Of a stretch of 64,000 bases of DNA, positions 22,854 to 36,700 are shown one piece after another (position 1 is the stretch's first letter; each line of letters begins with the position of its first letter). Origin of the DNA: Cinnamomum chago (Eukaryota > Streptophyta > Magnoliopsida > Laurales > Lauraceae). The stretch lies in assembly GCA_038049695.1 (NCBI GenBank), contig CP142458.1:60917501-60981500 (forward strand). The letters run 5' to 3'. The position numbers and the translations under genes were made by a program. The notes beneath the pieces were generated by a model that saw only the letters and a program-made list of their open reading frames with translations, searched no databases and was not told the origin of the DNA.

Positions 22854-25800
22854 ACTAAATAAAATGATTTCTTCAAGAAATAGTGTTGGAAGTTGGAAAT
22901 ATATAAGAGAATGAGGGAAGAGGAGAAGAAAATGGAAAAGAAGGAAAAAAGTTACAAAAAATCAAGGTTTTTGGAATTACTCCATCTCGGCCGATATTTT
23001 CAGAGATATCGGTAATATCGGCCGATCGGTAATATTTTACCGATTCGGTATTGCTACAAAATATCGTCGTAGTATGGGCTGATATCGATTCATATCGGCC
23101 GGTGAATATGAACGGGTATTAATTGAGATTTTAAACCATAATCACACTTACTCATTAAGCTATTAGTATTTACTATTTAGTATCATAAATACTTCAACAA
23201 TTTTTTTAAAAGTAGAAGATTAAAAAAAACCATTTTTCAACACAAAAAATCATGTTTATAAGTAGATCTAGCATGAAAGTGTGTAGATCTAAGTGAATAA
23301 CACAACACAAACCCAAAAGTGACATGCCAATGATCGTTTCATTCATTTCTATGCTTTATCTAAAAATAAAAAATAAAAAAAATACATAATAGTAAAAATA
23401 AGGGAGTTAATTTGATTTTCTCTTACTAAATAAAATGATTTCTTCAAGAGATAGTGTTGGAAGTTGGAAATATATAAGAGAATGAGGGAAGAGGAGAAGA
23501 AAATGGAAAAAAAGGAAAAAAGTTACAAAAAATCAAGGTTTTTGGAATTACTCCATCTCGGCCGATATTTTCAGAGATATCGGTAATATCGGCCGATCGG
23601 TAATATTTTACCGATTCGGTATTGCTACAAAATATCGTCGTAGTATGGGCTGATATCGATTCATATCGGCCGGTGAATATGAACGGGTATTAATTGAGAT
23701 TTTAAACCATAATCACACTTACTCATTAAGCTATTAGTATTTACTATTTAGTATCATAAATACTTCAACAATTTTTTTAAAAGTAGAAGATTAAAAAAAA
23801 CCATTTTTCAACACAAAAAATCATGTTTATAAGTAGATCTAGCATGAAAGTGTGTAGATCTAAGTGAATAACACAACACAAACCCAAAAGTGACATGCCA
23901 ATGATCGTTTCATTCATTTCTATGCTTTATCTAAAAATAAAAAATAAAAAAAATACATAATAGTAAAAATAAGGGAGTTAATTTGATTTTCTCTTACTAA
24001 ATAAAATGATTTCTTCAAGAAATAGTGTTGGAAGTTGGAAATATATAAGAGAATGAGGGAAGAGGAGAAGAAAATGGAAAAAAAGGAAAAAAGTTACAAA
24101 AAATCAAGGTTTTTGGAATTACTCCATCTCGGCCGATATTTTCAGAGATATCGGTAATATCGGCCGATCGGTAATATTTTACCGATTCGGTATTGCTACA
24201 AAATATCGTCGTAGTATGGGCTGATATCGATTCATATCGGCCGGTGAATATTAACGGGTATTAATTGAGATTTTAAACCATAATCACACTTACTCATTAA
24301 GCTATTAGTATTTACTATTTAGTATCATAAATACTTCAACAATTTTTTTAAAAGTAGAAGATTAAGAAAAACCATTTTTCAACACAAAAAATCATGTTTA
24401 TAAGTAGATCTAGCATGAAAGTGTGTAGATCTAAGTGAATAACACAACACAAACCCAAAAGTGACATGCCAATGATCGTTTCATTCATTTCTATGCTTTA
24501 TCTAAAAATAAAAAATAAAAAAAATACATAATAGTAAAAATAAGGGAGTTAATTTGATTTTCTCTTACTAAATAAAATGATTTCTTCAAGAAATAGTGTT
24601 GGAAGTTGGAAATATATAAGAGAATGAGGGAAGAGGAGAAGAAAATGGAAAAATAGGAAAAAAGTTACAAAAAATCAAGGTTTTTGGAATTACTCCATCT
24701 CGGCCGATATTTTCAGAGATATCGGTAGTATCGGCCGATCGGTAATATTTTACCGATTCGGTATTGCTACAAAATATCGTCGTAGTATGGGCTGATATCG
24801 ATTCATATCGGCCGGTGAATATGAACGGGTATTAATTGAGATTTTAAACCATAATCACACTTACTCATTAAGCTATTAGTATTTACTATTTAGTATCATA
24901 AATACTTCAACAATTTTTTTAAAAGTAGAAGATTAAAAAAAATCATTTTTCAACACAAAAAATCATGTTTATAAGTAGATCTAGCATGAAAGTGTGTAGA
25001 TCTAAGTGAATAACACAACACAAACCCAAAAGTGACATGCCAATGATCGTTTCATTCATTTCTATGCTTTATCTAAAAATAAAAAATAAAAAAAATACAT
25101 AATAGTAAAAATAAGGGAGTTAATTTGATTTTCTCTTACTAAATAAAATGATTTCTTCAAGAAATAGTGTTGGAAGTTGGAAATATATAAGAGAATGAGG
25201 GAAGAGGAGAAGAAAATGGAAAAAAAGGAAAAAAGTTACAAAAAATCAAGGTTTTTGGAATTACTCCATCTCGGCCGATATTTTCAGAGATATCGGTAAT
25301 ATCGGCCGATCGGTAATATTTTACCGATTCGGTATTGCTACAAAATATCGTCGTAGTATGGGCTGATATCGATTCATATCGGCCGGTGAATATGAACGGG
25401 TATTAATTGAGATTTTAAACCATAATCACACTTACTCATTAAGCTATTAGTATTTACTATTTAGTATCATAAATACTTCAACAATTTTTTTAAAAGTAGA
25501 AGATTAAGAAAAACCATTTTTCAACACAAAAAATCATGTTTATAAGTAGATCTAGCATGAAAGTGTGTAGATCTAAGTGAATAACACAACACAAACCCAA
25601 AAGTGACATGCCAATGATCGTTTCATTCATTTCTATGCTTTATCTAAAAATAAAAAATAAAAAAAATACATAATAGTAAAAATAAGGGAGTTAATTTGAT
25701 TTTCTCTTACTAAATAAAATGATTTCTTCAAGAAATAGTGTTGGAAGTTGGAAATATATAAGAGAATGAGGGAAGAGGAGAACAAAATGGAAAAATAGGA

Positions 25801-27422
25801 AAAAAGTTACAAAAAATCAAGGTTTTTGGAATTACTCCATCTCGGCCGATATTTTCAGAGATATCGGTAATATCGGCCGATCGGTAATATTTTACCGATT
25901 CGGTATTGCTACAAAATATCGTCGTAGTATGGGCTGATATCGATTCATATCGGCCGGTGAATATGAACGGGTATTAATTGAGATTTTAAACCATAATCAC
26001 ACTTACTCATTAAGCTATTAGTATTTACTATTTAGTATCATAAATACTTCAACAATTTTTTTAAAAGTAGAAGATTAAAAAAAATCATTTTTCAACACAA
26101 AAAATCATGTTTATAAGTAGATCTAGCATGAAAGTGTGTAGATCTAAGTGAATAACACAACACAAACCCAAAAGTGACATGCCAATGATCGTTTCATTCA
26201 TTTCTATGCTTTATCTAAAAATAAAAAATAAAAAAAATACATAATAGTAAAAATAAGGGAGTTAATTTGATTTTCTCTTACTAAATAAAATGATTTCTTC
26301 AAGAAATAGTGTTGGAAGTTGGAAATATATAAGAGAATGAGGGAAGAGGAGAAGAAAATGGAAAAAAAGGAAAAAAGTTACAAAAAATCAAGGTTTTTGG
26401 AATTACTCCATCTCGGCCGATATTTTCAGAGATATCGGTAATATCGGCCGATCGGTAATATTTTACCGATTCGGTATTGCTACAAAATATCGTCGTAGTA
26501 TGGGCTGATATCGATTCATATCGGCCGGTGAATATGAACGGGTATTAATTGAGATTTTAAACCATAATCACACTTACTCATTAAGCTATTAGTATTTACT
26601 ATTTAGTATCATAAATACTTCAACAATTTTTTTAAAAGTAGAAGATTAAGAAAAACCATTTTTCAACACAAAAAATCATGTTTATAAGTAGATCTAGCAT
26701 GAAAGTGTGTAGATCTAAGTGAATAACACAACACAAACCCAAAAGTGACATGCCAATGATCGTTTCATTCATTTCTATGCTTTATCTAAAAATAAAAAAT
26801 AAAAAAAATACATAATAGTAAAAATAAGGGAGTTAATTTGATTTTCTCTTACTAAATAAAATGATTTCTTCAAGAAATAGTGTTGGAAGTTGGAAATATA
26901 TAAGAGAATGAGGGAAGAGGAGAACAAAATGGAAAAATAGGAAAAAAGTTACAAAAAATCAAGGTTTTTGGACATTACCCCATCTCGGCCGATATTTTCA
27001 GAGATATCGGTAATATCGGCCGATCGGTAATATTTTACCGATTCGGTATTGCTACAAAATATCGTCGTAGTATGGGCTGATATCGATTCATATCGGCCGG
27101 TGAATATGAACGGGTATTAATTGAGATTTTAAACCATAATCACACTTACTCATTAAGCTATTAGTATTTACTATTTAGTATCATAAATACTTCAACAATT
27201 TTTTTAAAAGTAGAAGATTAAAAAAAACCATATTTCAACACAAAAAATCATGTTTATAAGTAGATCTAGCATGAAAGTGTGTAGATCTAAGTGAATAACA
27301 CAACACAAACCCAAAAGTGACATGCCAATGATCGTTTCATTCATTTCTATGCTTTATCTAAAAATAAAAAATAAAAAAAACACATAATAGAAAAAATAAG
27401 GGAGTTAATTTGATTTTCTCTT
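22854..27422 (+). repeat. Block 2 HOR copy 2, 8 monomers, 4569 bp (M41-M48)
   Basis: Starts are 22854, 23425, 23996, 24567, 25138, 25709, 26280 and 26851. The order is AAAAGAAGG, AAGAGATAG, GAATATTAA with GATTAAGAAA, AAATCATTTTT, GATTAAGAAA, GAACAAAATGG with AAATCATTTTT, GATTAAGAAA, then ATTACCCC (26979). It matches copy 1 minus three internal monomers. M44 has a private GGTAGTATCGG near 24727. Confidence 0.85.
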
Positions 27423-30400
27423 ACTAAATAAAATGATTTCTTCAAGAAATAGTGTTGGAAGTTGGAAATATATAAGAGAATGAGGGAAGAGGAGAAGAAA
27501 ATGGAAAAGAAGGAAAAAAGTTACAAAAAATCAAGGTTTTTGGAATTACTCCATCTCGGCCGATATTTTCAGAGATATCGGTAATATCGGCCGATCGGTA
27601 ATATTTTACCGATTCGGTATTGCTACAAAATATCGTCGTAGTATGGGCTGATATCGATTCATATCGGCCGGTGAATATGAACGGGTATTAATTGAGATTT
27701 TAAACCATAATCACACTTACTCATTAAGCTATTAGTATTTACTATTTAGTATCATAAATACTTCAACAATTTTTTTAAAAGTAGAAGATTAAAAAAAACC
27801 ATTTTTCAACACAAAAAATCATGTTTATAAGTAGATCTAGCATGAAAGTGTGTAGATCTAAGTGAATAACACAACACAAACCCAAAAGTGACATGCCAAT
27901 GATCGTTTCATTCATTTCTATGCTTTATCTAAAAATAAAAAATAAAAAAAATACATAATAGTAAAAATAAGGGAGTTAATTTGATTTTCTCTTACTAAAT
28001 AAAATGATTTCTTCAAGAGATAGTGTTGGAAGTTGGAAATATATAAGAGAATGAGGGAAGAGGAGAAGAAAATGGAAAAAAAGGAAAAAAGTTACAAAAA
28101 ATCAAGGTTTTTGGAATTACTCCATCTCGGCCGATATTTTCAGAGATATCGGTAATATCGGCCGATCGGTAATATTTTACCGATTCGGTATTGCTACAAA
28201 ATATCGTCGTAGTATGGGCTGATATCGATTCATATCGGCCGGTGAATATGAACGGGTATTAATTGAGATTTTAAACCATAATCACACTTACTCATTAAGC
28301 TATTAGTATTTACTATTTAGTATCATAAATACTTCAACAATTTTTTTAAAAGTAGAAGATTAAAAAAAACCATTTTTCAACACAAAAAATCATGTTTATA
28401 AGTAGATCTAGCATGAAAGTGTGTAGATCTAAGTGAATAACACAACACAAACCCAAAAGTGACATGCCAATGATCGTTTCATTCATTTCTATGCTTTATC
28501 TAAAAATAAAAAATAAAAAAAATACATAATAGTAAAAATAAGGGAGTTAATTTGATTTTCTCTTACTAAATAAAATGATTTCTTCAAGAAATAGTGTTGG
28601 AAGTTGGAAATATATAAGAGAATGAGGGAAGAGGAGAAGAAAATGGAAAAAAAGGAAAAAAGTTACAAAAAATCAAGGTTTTTGGAATTACTCCATCTCG
28701 GCCGATATTTTCAGAGATATCGGTAATATCGGCCGATCGGTAATATTTTACCGATTCGGTATTGCTACAAAATATCGTCGTAGTATGGGCTGATATCGAT
28801 TCATATCGGCCGGTGAATATGAACGGGTATTAATTGAGATTTTAAACCATAATCACACTTACTCATTAAGCTATTAGTATTTACTATTTAGTATCATAAA
28901 TACTTCAACAATTTTTTTAAAAGTAGAAGATTAAGAAAAACCATTTTTCAACACAAAAAATCATGTTTATAAGTAGATCTAGCATGAAAGTGTGTAGATC
29001 TAAGTGAATAACACAACACAAACCCAAAAGTGACATGCCAATGATCGTTTCATTCATTTCTATGCTTTATCTAAAAATAAAAAATAAAAAAAATACATAA
29101 TAGTAAAAATAAGGGAGTTAATTTGATTTTCTCTTACTAAATAAAATGATTTCTTCAAGAAATAGTGTTGGAAGTTGGAAATATATAAGAGAATGAGGGA
29201 AGAGGAGAACAAAATGGAAAAATAGGAAAAAAGTTACAAAAAATCAAGGTTTTTGGAATTACTCCATCTCGGCCGATATTTTCAGAGATATCGGTAATAT
29301 CGGCCGATCGGTAATATTTTACCGATTCGGTATTGCTACAAAATATCGTCGTAGTATGGGCTGATATCGATTCATATCGGCCGGTGAATATGAACGGGTA
29401 TTAATTGAGATTTTAAACCATAATCACACTTACTCATTAAGCTATTAGTATTTACTATTTAGTATCATAAATACTTCAACAATTTTTTTAAAAGTAGAAG
29501 ATTAAAAAAAATCATTTTTCAACACAAAAAATCATGTTTATAAGTAGATCTAGCATGAAAGTGTGTAGATCTAAGTGAATAACACAACACAAACCCAAAA
29601 GTGACATGCCAATGATCGTTTCATTCATTTCTATGCTTTATCTAAAAATAAAAAATAAAAAAAATACATAATAGTAAAAATAAGGGAGTTAATTTGATTT
29701 TCTCTTACTAAATAAAATGATTTCTTCAAGAAATAGTGTTGGAAGTTGGAAATATATAAGAGAATGAGGGAAGAGGAGAAGAAAATGGAAAAAAAGGAAA
29801 AAAGTTACAAAAAATCAAGGTTTTTGGAATTACTCCATCTCGGCCGATATTTTCAGAGATATCGGTAATATCGGCCGATCGGTAATATTTTACCGATTCG
29901 GTATTGCTTCAAAATATCGTCGTAGTATGGGCTGATATCGATTCATATCGGCCGGTGAATATGAACGGGTATTAATTGAGATTTTAAACCATAATCACAC
30001 TTACTCATTAAGCTATTAGTATTTACTATTTAGTATCATAAATACTTCAACAATTTTTTTAAAAGTAGAAGATTAAGAAAAACCATTTTTCAACACAAAA
30101 AATCATGTTTATAAGTAGATCTAGCATGAAAGTGTGTAGATCTAAGTGAATAACACAACACAAACCCAAAAGTGACATGCCAATGATCGTTTCATTCATT
30201 TCTATGCTTTATCTAAAAATAAAAAATAAAAAAAATACATAATAGTAAAAATAAGGGAGTTAATTTGATTTTCTCTTACTAAATAAAATGATTTCTTCAA
30301 GAAATAGTGTTGGAAGTTGGAAATATATAAGAGAATGAGGGAAGAGGAGAACAAAATGGAAAAATAGGAAAAAAGTTACAAAAAATCAAGGTTTTTGGAC

Positions 30401-30849
30401 ATTACCCCATCTCGGCCGATATTTTCAGAGATATCGGTAATATCGGCCGATCGGTAATATTTTACCGATTCGGTATTGCTACAAAATATCGTCGTAGTAT
30501 GGGCTGATATCGATTCATATCGGCCGGTGAATATGAACGGGTATTAATTGAGATTTTAAACCATAATCACACTTACTCATTAAGCTATTAGTATTTACTA
30601 TTTAGTATCATAAATACTTCAACAATTTTTTTAAAAGTAGAAGATTAAAAAAAACCATATTTCAACACAAAAAATCATGTTTATAAGTAGATCTAGCATG
30701 AAAGTGTGTAGATCTAAGTGAATAACACAACACAAACCCAAAAGTGACATGCCAATGATCGTTTCATTCATTTCTATGCTTTATCTAAAAATAAAAAATA
30801 AAAAAAACACATAATAGAAAAAATAAGGGAGTTAATTTGATTTTCTCTT
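27423..30849 (+). repeat. Block 2 HOR copy 3, 6 monomers, 3427 bp (M49-M54)
   Basis: Starts are 27423, 27994, 28565, 29136, 29707 and 30278. It keeps the opening pair (AAAAGAAGG, AAGAGATAG) and the last four types (GATTAAGAAA, GAACAAAATGG/AAATCATTTTT, GATTAAGAAA, ATTACCCC at 30406) but lacks the GAATATTAA monomer and its partner. M53 has a private TTGCTTCAAAA near 29908. Confidence 0.85.
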
Positions 30850-33135
30850 ACTAAATAAAATGATTTCTTCAAGAAATAGTGTTGGAAGTTGGAAATATAT
30901 AAGAGAATGAGGGAAGAGGAGAAGAAAATGGAAAAGAAGGAAAAAAGTTACAAAAAATCAAGGTTTTTGGAATTACTCCATCTCGGCCGATATTTTCAGA
31001 GATATCGGTAATATCGGCCGATCGGTAATATTTTACCGATTCGGTATTGCTACAAAATATCGTCGTAGTATGGGCTGATATCGATTCATATCGGCCGGTG
31101 AATATGAACGGGTATTAATTGAGATTTTAAACCATAATCACACTTACTCATTAAGCTATTAGTATTTACTATTTAGTATCATAAATACTTCAACAATTTT
31201 TTTAAAAGTAGAAGATTAAAAAAAACCATTTTTCAACACAAAAAATCATGTTTATAAGTAGATCTAGCATGAAAGTGTGTAGATCTAAGTGAATAACACA
31301 ACACAAACCCAAAAGTGACATGCCAATGATCGTTTCATTCATTTCTATGCTTTATCTAAAAATAAAAAATAAAAAAAATACATAATAGTAAAAATAAGGG
31401 AGTTAATTTGATTTTCTCTTACTAAATAAAATGATTTCTTCAAGAAATAGTGTTGGAAGTTGGAAATATATAAGAGAATGAGGGAAGAGGAGAAGAAAAT
31501 GGAAAAATAGGAAAAAAGTTACAAAAAATCAAGGTTTTTGGAATTACTCCATCTCGGCCGATATTTTCAGAGATATCGGTAATATCGGCCGATCGGTAAT
31601 ATTTTACCGATTCGGTATTGCTACAAAATATCGTCGTAGTATGGGCTGATATCGATTCATATCGGCCGGTGAATATGAACGGGTATTAATTGAGATTTTA
31701 AACCATAATCACACTTACTCATTAAGCTATTAGTATTTACTATTTAGTATCATAAATACTTCAACAATTTTTTTAAAAGTAGAAGATTAAAAAAAACCAT
31801 TTTTCAACACAAAAAATCATGTTTATAAGTAGATCTAGCATGAAAGTGTGTAGATCTAAGTGAATAACACAACACAAACCCAAAAGTGACATGCCAATGA
31901 TCGTTTCATTCATTTCTATGCTTTATCTAAAAATAAAAAATAAAAAAAATACATAATAGTAAAAATAAGGGAGTTAATTTGATTTTCTCTTACTAAATAA
32001 AATGATTTCTTCAAGAAATAGTGTTGGAAGTTGGAAATATATAAGAGAATGAGGGAAGAGGAGAAGAAAATGGAAAAAAAGGAAAAAAGTTACAAAAAAT
32101 CAAGGTTTTTGGACATTACTCCATCTCGGCCGATATTTTCAGAGATATCGGTAATATCGGCCGATCGGTAATATTTTACCGATTCGGTATTGCTACAAAA
32201 TATCGTCGTAGTATGGGCTGATATCGATTCATATCGGCCGGTGAATATGAACGGGTATTAATTGAGATTTTAAACCATAATCACACTTACTCATTAAGCT
32301 ATTAGTATTTACTATTTAGTATCATAAATACTTCAACAATTTATTTAAAAGTAGAAGATTAAAAAAAACCATTTTTCAACACAAAAAATCATGTTTATAA
32401 GTAGATCTAGCATGAAAGTGTGTAGATCTAAGTGAATAACACAACACAAACCCAAAAGTGACATGCCAATGATCGTTTCATTCATTTCTATGCTTTATCT
32501 AAAAATAAAAAATAAAAAAAATACATAATAGTAAAAATAAGGGAGTTAATTTGATTTTCTCTTACTAAATAAAATGATTTCTTCAAGAAATAGTGTTGGA
32601 AGTTGGAAATATATAAGAGAATGAGGGAAGAGGAGAACAAAATGGAAAAATAGGAAAAAAGTTACAAAAAATCAAGGTTTTTGGACATTACCCCATCTCG
32701 GCCGATATTTTCAGAGATATCGGTAATATCGGCCGATCGGTAATATTTTACCGATTCGGTATTGCTACAAAATATCGTCGTAGTATGGGCTGATATCGAT
32801 TCATATCGGCCGGTGAATATGAACGGGTATTAATTGAGATTTTAAACCATAATCACACTTACTCATTAAGCTATTAGTATTTACTATTTAGTATCATAAA
32901 TACTTCAACAATTTTTTTAAAAGTAGAAGATTAAAAAAAACCATATTTCAACACAAAAAATCATGTTTATAAGTAGATCTAGCATGAAAGTGTGTAGATC
33001 TAAGTGAATAACACAACACAAACCCAAAAGTGACATGCCAATGATCGTTTCATTCATTTCTATGCTTTATCTAAAAATAAAAAATAAAAAAAACACATAA
33101 TAGAAAAAATAAGGGAGTTAATTTGATTTTCTCTT
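30850..33135 (+). repeat. Block 2 HOR copy 4, 4 monomers, 2286 bp (M55-M58)
   Basis: Starts are 30850, 31421, 31992 and 32564. It opens with AAAAGAAGG and ends with ATTACCCC (32692) like the others, but the two middle monomers are of general type. M57 is unusual in joining AAAAAAAGG to GGACATT and has a private AATTTATTTAAAA near 32343. This is the shortest member of the 11-8-6-4 series. Confidence 0.8.
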
Positions 33136-33706
33136 ACTAAATAAAATGATTTCTTCAAGAAATAGTGTTGGAAGTTGGAAATATATAAGAGAATGAGGGA
33201 AGAGGAGAAGAAAATGGAAAAAAAGGAAAAAAGTTACAAAAAATCAAGGTTTTTGGAATTACTCCATCTCGGCCGATATTTTCAGAGATATCGGTAATAT
33301 CGGCCGATCGGTAATATTTTACCGATTCGGTATTGCTACAAAATATCGTCGTAGTATGGGCTGATATCGATTCATATCGGCCGGTGAATATGAACGGGTA
33401 TTAATTGAGATTTTAAACCATAATCACACTTACTCATTAAGCTATTAGTATTTACTATTTAGTATCATAAATACTTCAACAATTTTTTTAAAAGTAGAAG
33501 ATTAAAAAAAACCATTTTTCAACACAAAAAATCATGTTTATAAGTAGATCTAGCATGAAAGTGTGTAGATCTAAGTGAATAACACAACACAAACCCAAAA
33601 GTGACATGCCAATGATCGTTTCATTCATTTCTATGCTTTATCTAAAAATAAAAAATAAAAAAAACTCATAATAGTAAAAATAAGGGAGTTAATTTGATTT
33701 TCTCTT
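33136..33706 (+). repeat. Transition monomer M59
   Basis: A 571 bp monomer with AAAAAAAGG, GGAATT, CCATTTTT and the unique tail ACTCATAATAGT, intermediate between the ACTCAAAATAGT and ACACATAATAGT tails. It separates block 2 from block 3 and fits no HOR position. Confidence 0.7.
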
Positions 33707-36700
33707 ACTAAATAAAATGATTTCTTCAAGAAATAGTGTTGGAAGTTGGAAATATATAAGAGAATGAGGGAAGAGGAGAAGAAAATGGAAAAAAAGGAAA
33801 AAAGTTACAAAAAATCAAGGTTTTTGGAATTACTCCATCTCGGCCGATATTTTCAGAGATATCGGTAATATCGGCCGATCGGTAATATTTTACCGATTCG
33901 GTATTGCTACAAAATATCGTCGTAGTATGGGCTGATATCGATTCATATCGGCCGGTGAATATGAACGGGTATTAATTGAGATTTTAAACCATAATCACAC
34001 TTACTCATTAAGCTATTAGTATTTACTATTTAGTATCATAAATACTTCAACAATTTTTTTAAAAGTAGAAGATTAAGAAAAACCATTTTTCAACACAAAA
34101 AATCATGTTTATAAGTAGATCTAGCATGAAAGTGTGTAGATCTAAGTGAATAACACAACACAAACCCAAAAGTGACATGCCAATGATCGTTTCATTCATT
34201 TCTATGCTTTATCTAAAAATAAAAAATAAAAAAAATACATAATAGTAAAAATAAGGGAGTTAATTTGATTTTCTCTTACTAAATAAAATGATTTCTTCAA
34301 GAAATAGTGTTGGAAGTTGGAAATATATAAGAGAATGAGGGAAGAGGAGAAGAAAATGGAAAAATAGGAAAAAAGTTACAAAAAATCAAGGTTTTTGGAC
34401 ATTACTCCATCTCGGCCGATATTTTCAGAGATATCGGTAATATCGGCCGATCGGTAATATTTTACCGATTCGGTATTGCTACAAAATATCGTCGTAGTAT
34501 GGGCTGATATCGATTCATATCGGCCGGTGAATATGAACGGGTATTAATTGAGATTTTAAACCATAATCACACTTACTCATTAAGCTATTAGTATTTACTA
34601 TTTAGTATCATAAATACTTCAACAATTTTTTTAAAAGTAGAAGATTAAAAAAAACCATTTTTCAACACAAATAATCATGTTTATAAGTAGATCTAGCATG
34701 AAAGTGTGTAGATCTAAGTGAATAACACAACACAAACCCAAAAGTGACATGCCAATGATCGTTTCATTCATTTCTATGCTTTATCTAAAAATAAAAAATA
34801 AAAAAAACACATAATAGTAAAAATAAGGGAGTTAATTTGATTTTCTCTTACTAAATAAAATGATTTCTTCAAGAAATAGTGTTGGAAGTTGGAAATATAT
34901 AAGAGAATGAGGGAAGAGGAGAAGAAAATGGAAAAATAGGAAAAAAGTTACAAAAAATCAAGGTTTTTGGACATTACTCCATCTCGGCCGATATTTTCAG
35001 AGATATCGGTAATATCGGCCGATCGGTAATATTTTACCGATTCGGTATTGCTACAAAATATCGTCGTAGTATGGGCTGATATCGATTCATATCGGCCGGT
35101 GAATATGAACGGGTATTAATTGAGATTTTAAACCATAATCACACTTACTCATTAAGCTATTAGTATTTACTATTTAGTATCATAAATACTTCAACAATTT
35201 TTTTAAAAGTAGAAGATTAAGAAAAACCATTTTTCAACACAAAAAATCATGTTTATAAGTAGATCTAGCATGAAAGTGTGTAGATCTAAGTGAATAACAC
35301 AACACAAACCCAAAAGTGACATGCCAATGATCGTTTCATTCATTTCTATGCTTTATCTAAAAATAAAAAATAAAAAAAATACATAATAGTAAAAATAAGG
35401 GAGTTAATTTGATTTTCTCTTACTAAATAAAATGATTTCTTCAAGAAATAGTGTTGGAAGTTGGAAATATATAAGAGAATGAGGGAAGAGGAGAAGAAAA
35501 TGGAAAAATAGGAAAAAAGTTACAAAAAATCAAGGTTTTTGGACATTACTCCATCTCGGCCGATATTTTCAGAGATATCGGTAATATCGGCCGATCGGTA
35601 ATATTTTACCGATTCGGTATTGCTACAAAATATCGTCGTAGTATGGGCTGATATCGATTCATATCGGCCGGTGAATATGAACGGGTATTAATTGAGATTT
35701 TAAACCATAATCACACTTACTCATTAAGCTATTAGTATTTACTATTTAGTATCATAAATACTTCAACAATTTTTTTAAAAGTAGAAGATTAAAAAAAACC
35801 ATTTTTCAACACAAAAAATCATGTTTATAAGTAGATCTAGCATGAAAGTGTGTAGATCTAAGTGAATAACACAACACAAACCCAAAAGTGACATGCCAAT
35901 GATCGTTTCATTCATTTCTATGCTTTATCTAAAAATAAAAAATAAAAAAAATACATAATAGTAAAAATATGGGAGTTAATTTGATTTTCTCTTACTAAAT
36001 AAAATGATTTCTTCAAGAAATAGTGTTGGAAGTTGGAAATATATAAGAGAATGAGGGAAGAGGAGAAGAAAATGGAAAAATAGGAAAAAAGTTACAAAAA
36101 ATCAAGGTTTTTGGACATTACTCCATCCCGGCCGATATTTTCAGAGATATCGGTAATATCGGCCGATCGGTAATATTTTACCGATTCGGTATTGCTACAA
36201 AATATCGTCGTAGTATGGGCTGATATCGATTCATATCGGCCGGTGAATATGAACGGGTATTAATTGAGATTTTAAACCATAATCACACTTACTCATTAAG
36301 CTATTAGTATTTACTATTTAGTATCATAAATACTTCAACAATTTTTTTAAAAGTAGAAGATTAAAAAAAACCATTTTTCAACACAAAAAATCATGTTTAT
36401 AAGTAGATCTAGCATGAAAGTGTGTAGATCTAAGTGAATAACACAACACAAACCCAAAAGTGACATGCCAATGATCGTTTCATTCATTTCTATGCTTTAT
36501 CTAAAAATAAAAAATAAAAAAAATACATAATAGTAAAAATAAGGGAGTTAATTTGATTTTCTCTTACTAAATAAAATGATTTCTTCAAGAAATAGTGTTG
36601 GAAGTTGGAAATATATAAGAGAATGAGGGAAGAGGAGAAGAAAATGGAAAAATAGGAAAAAAGTTACAAAAAATCAAGGTTTTTGGAATTACTCCATCTC

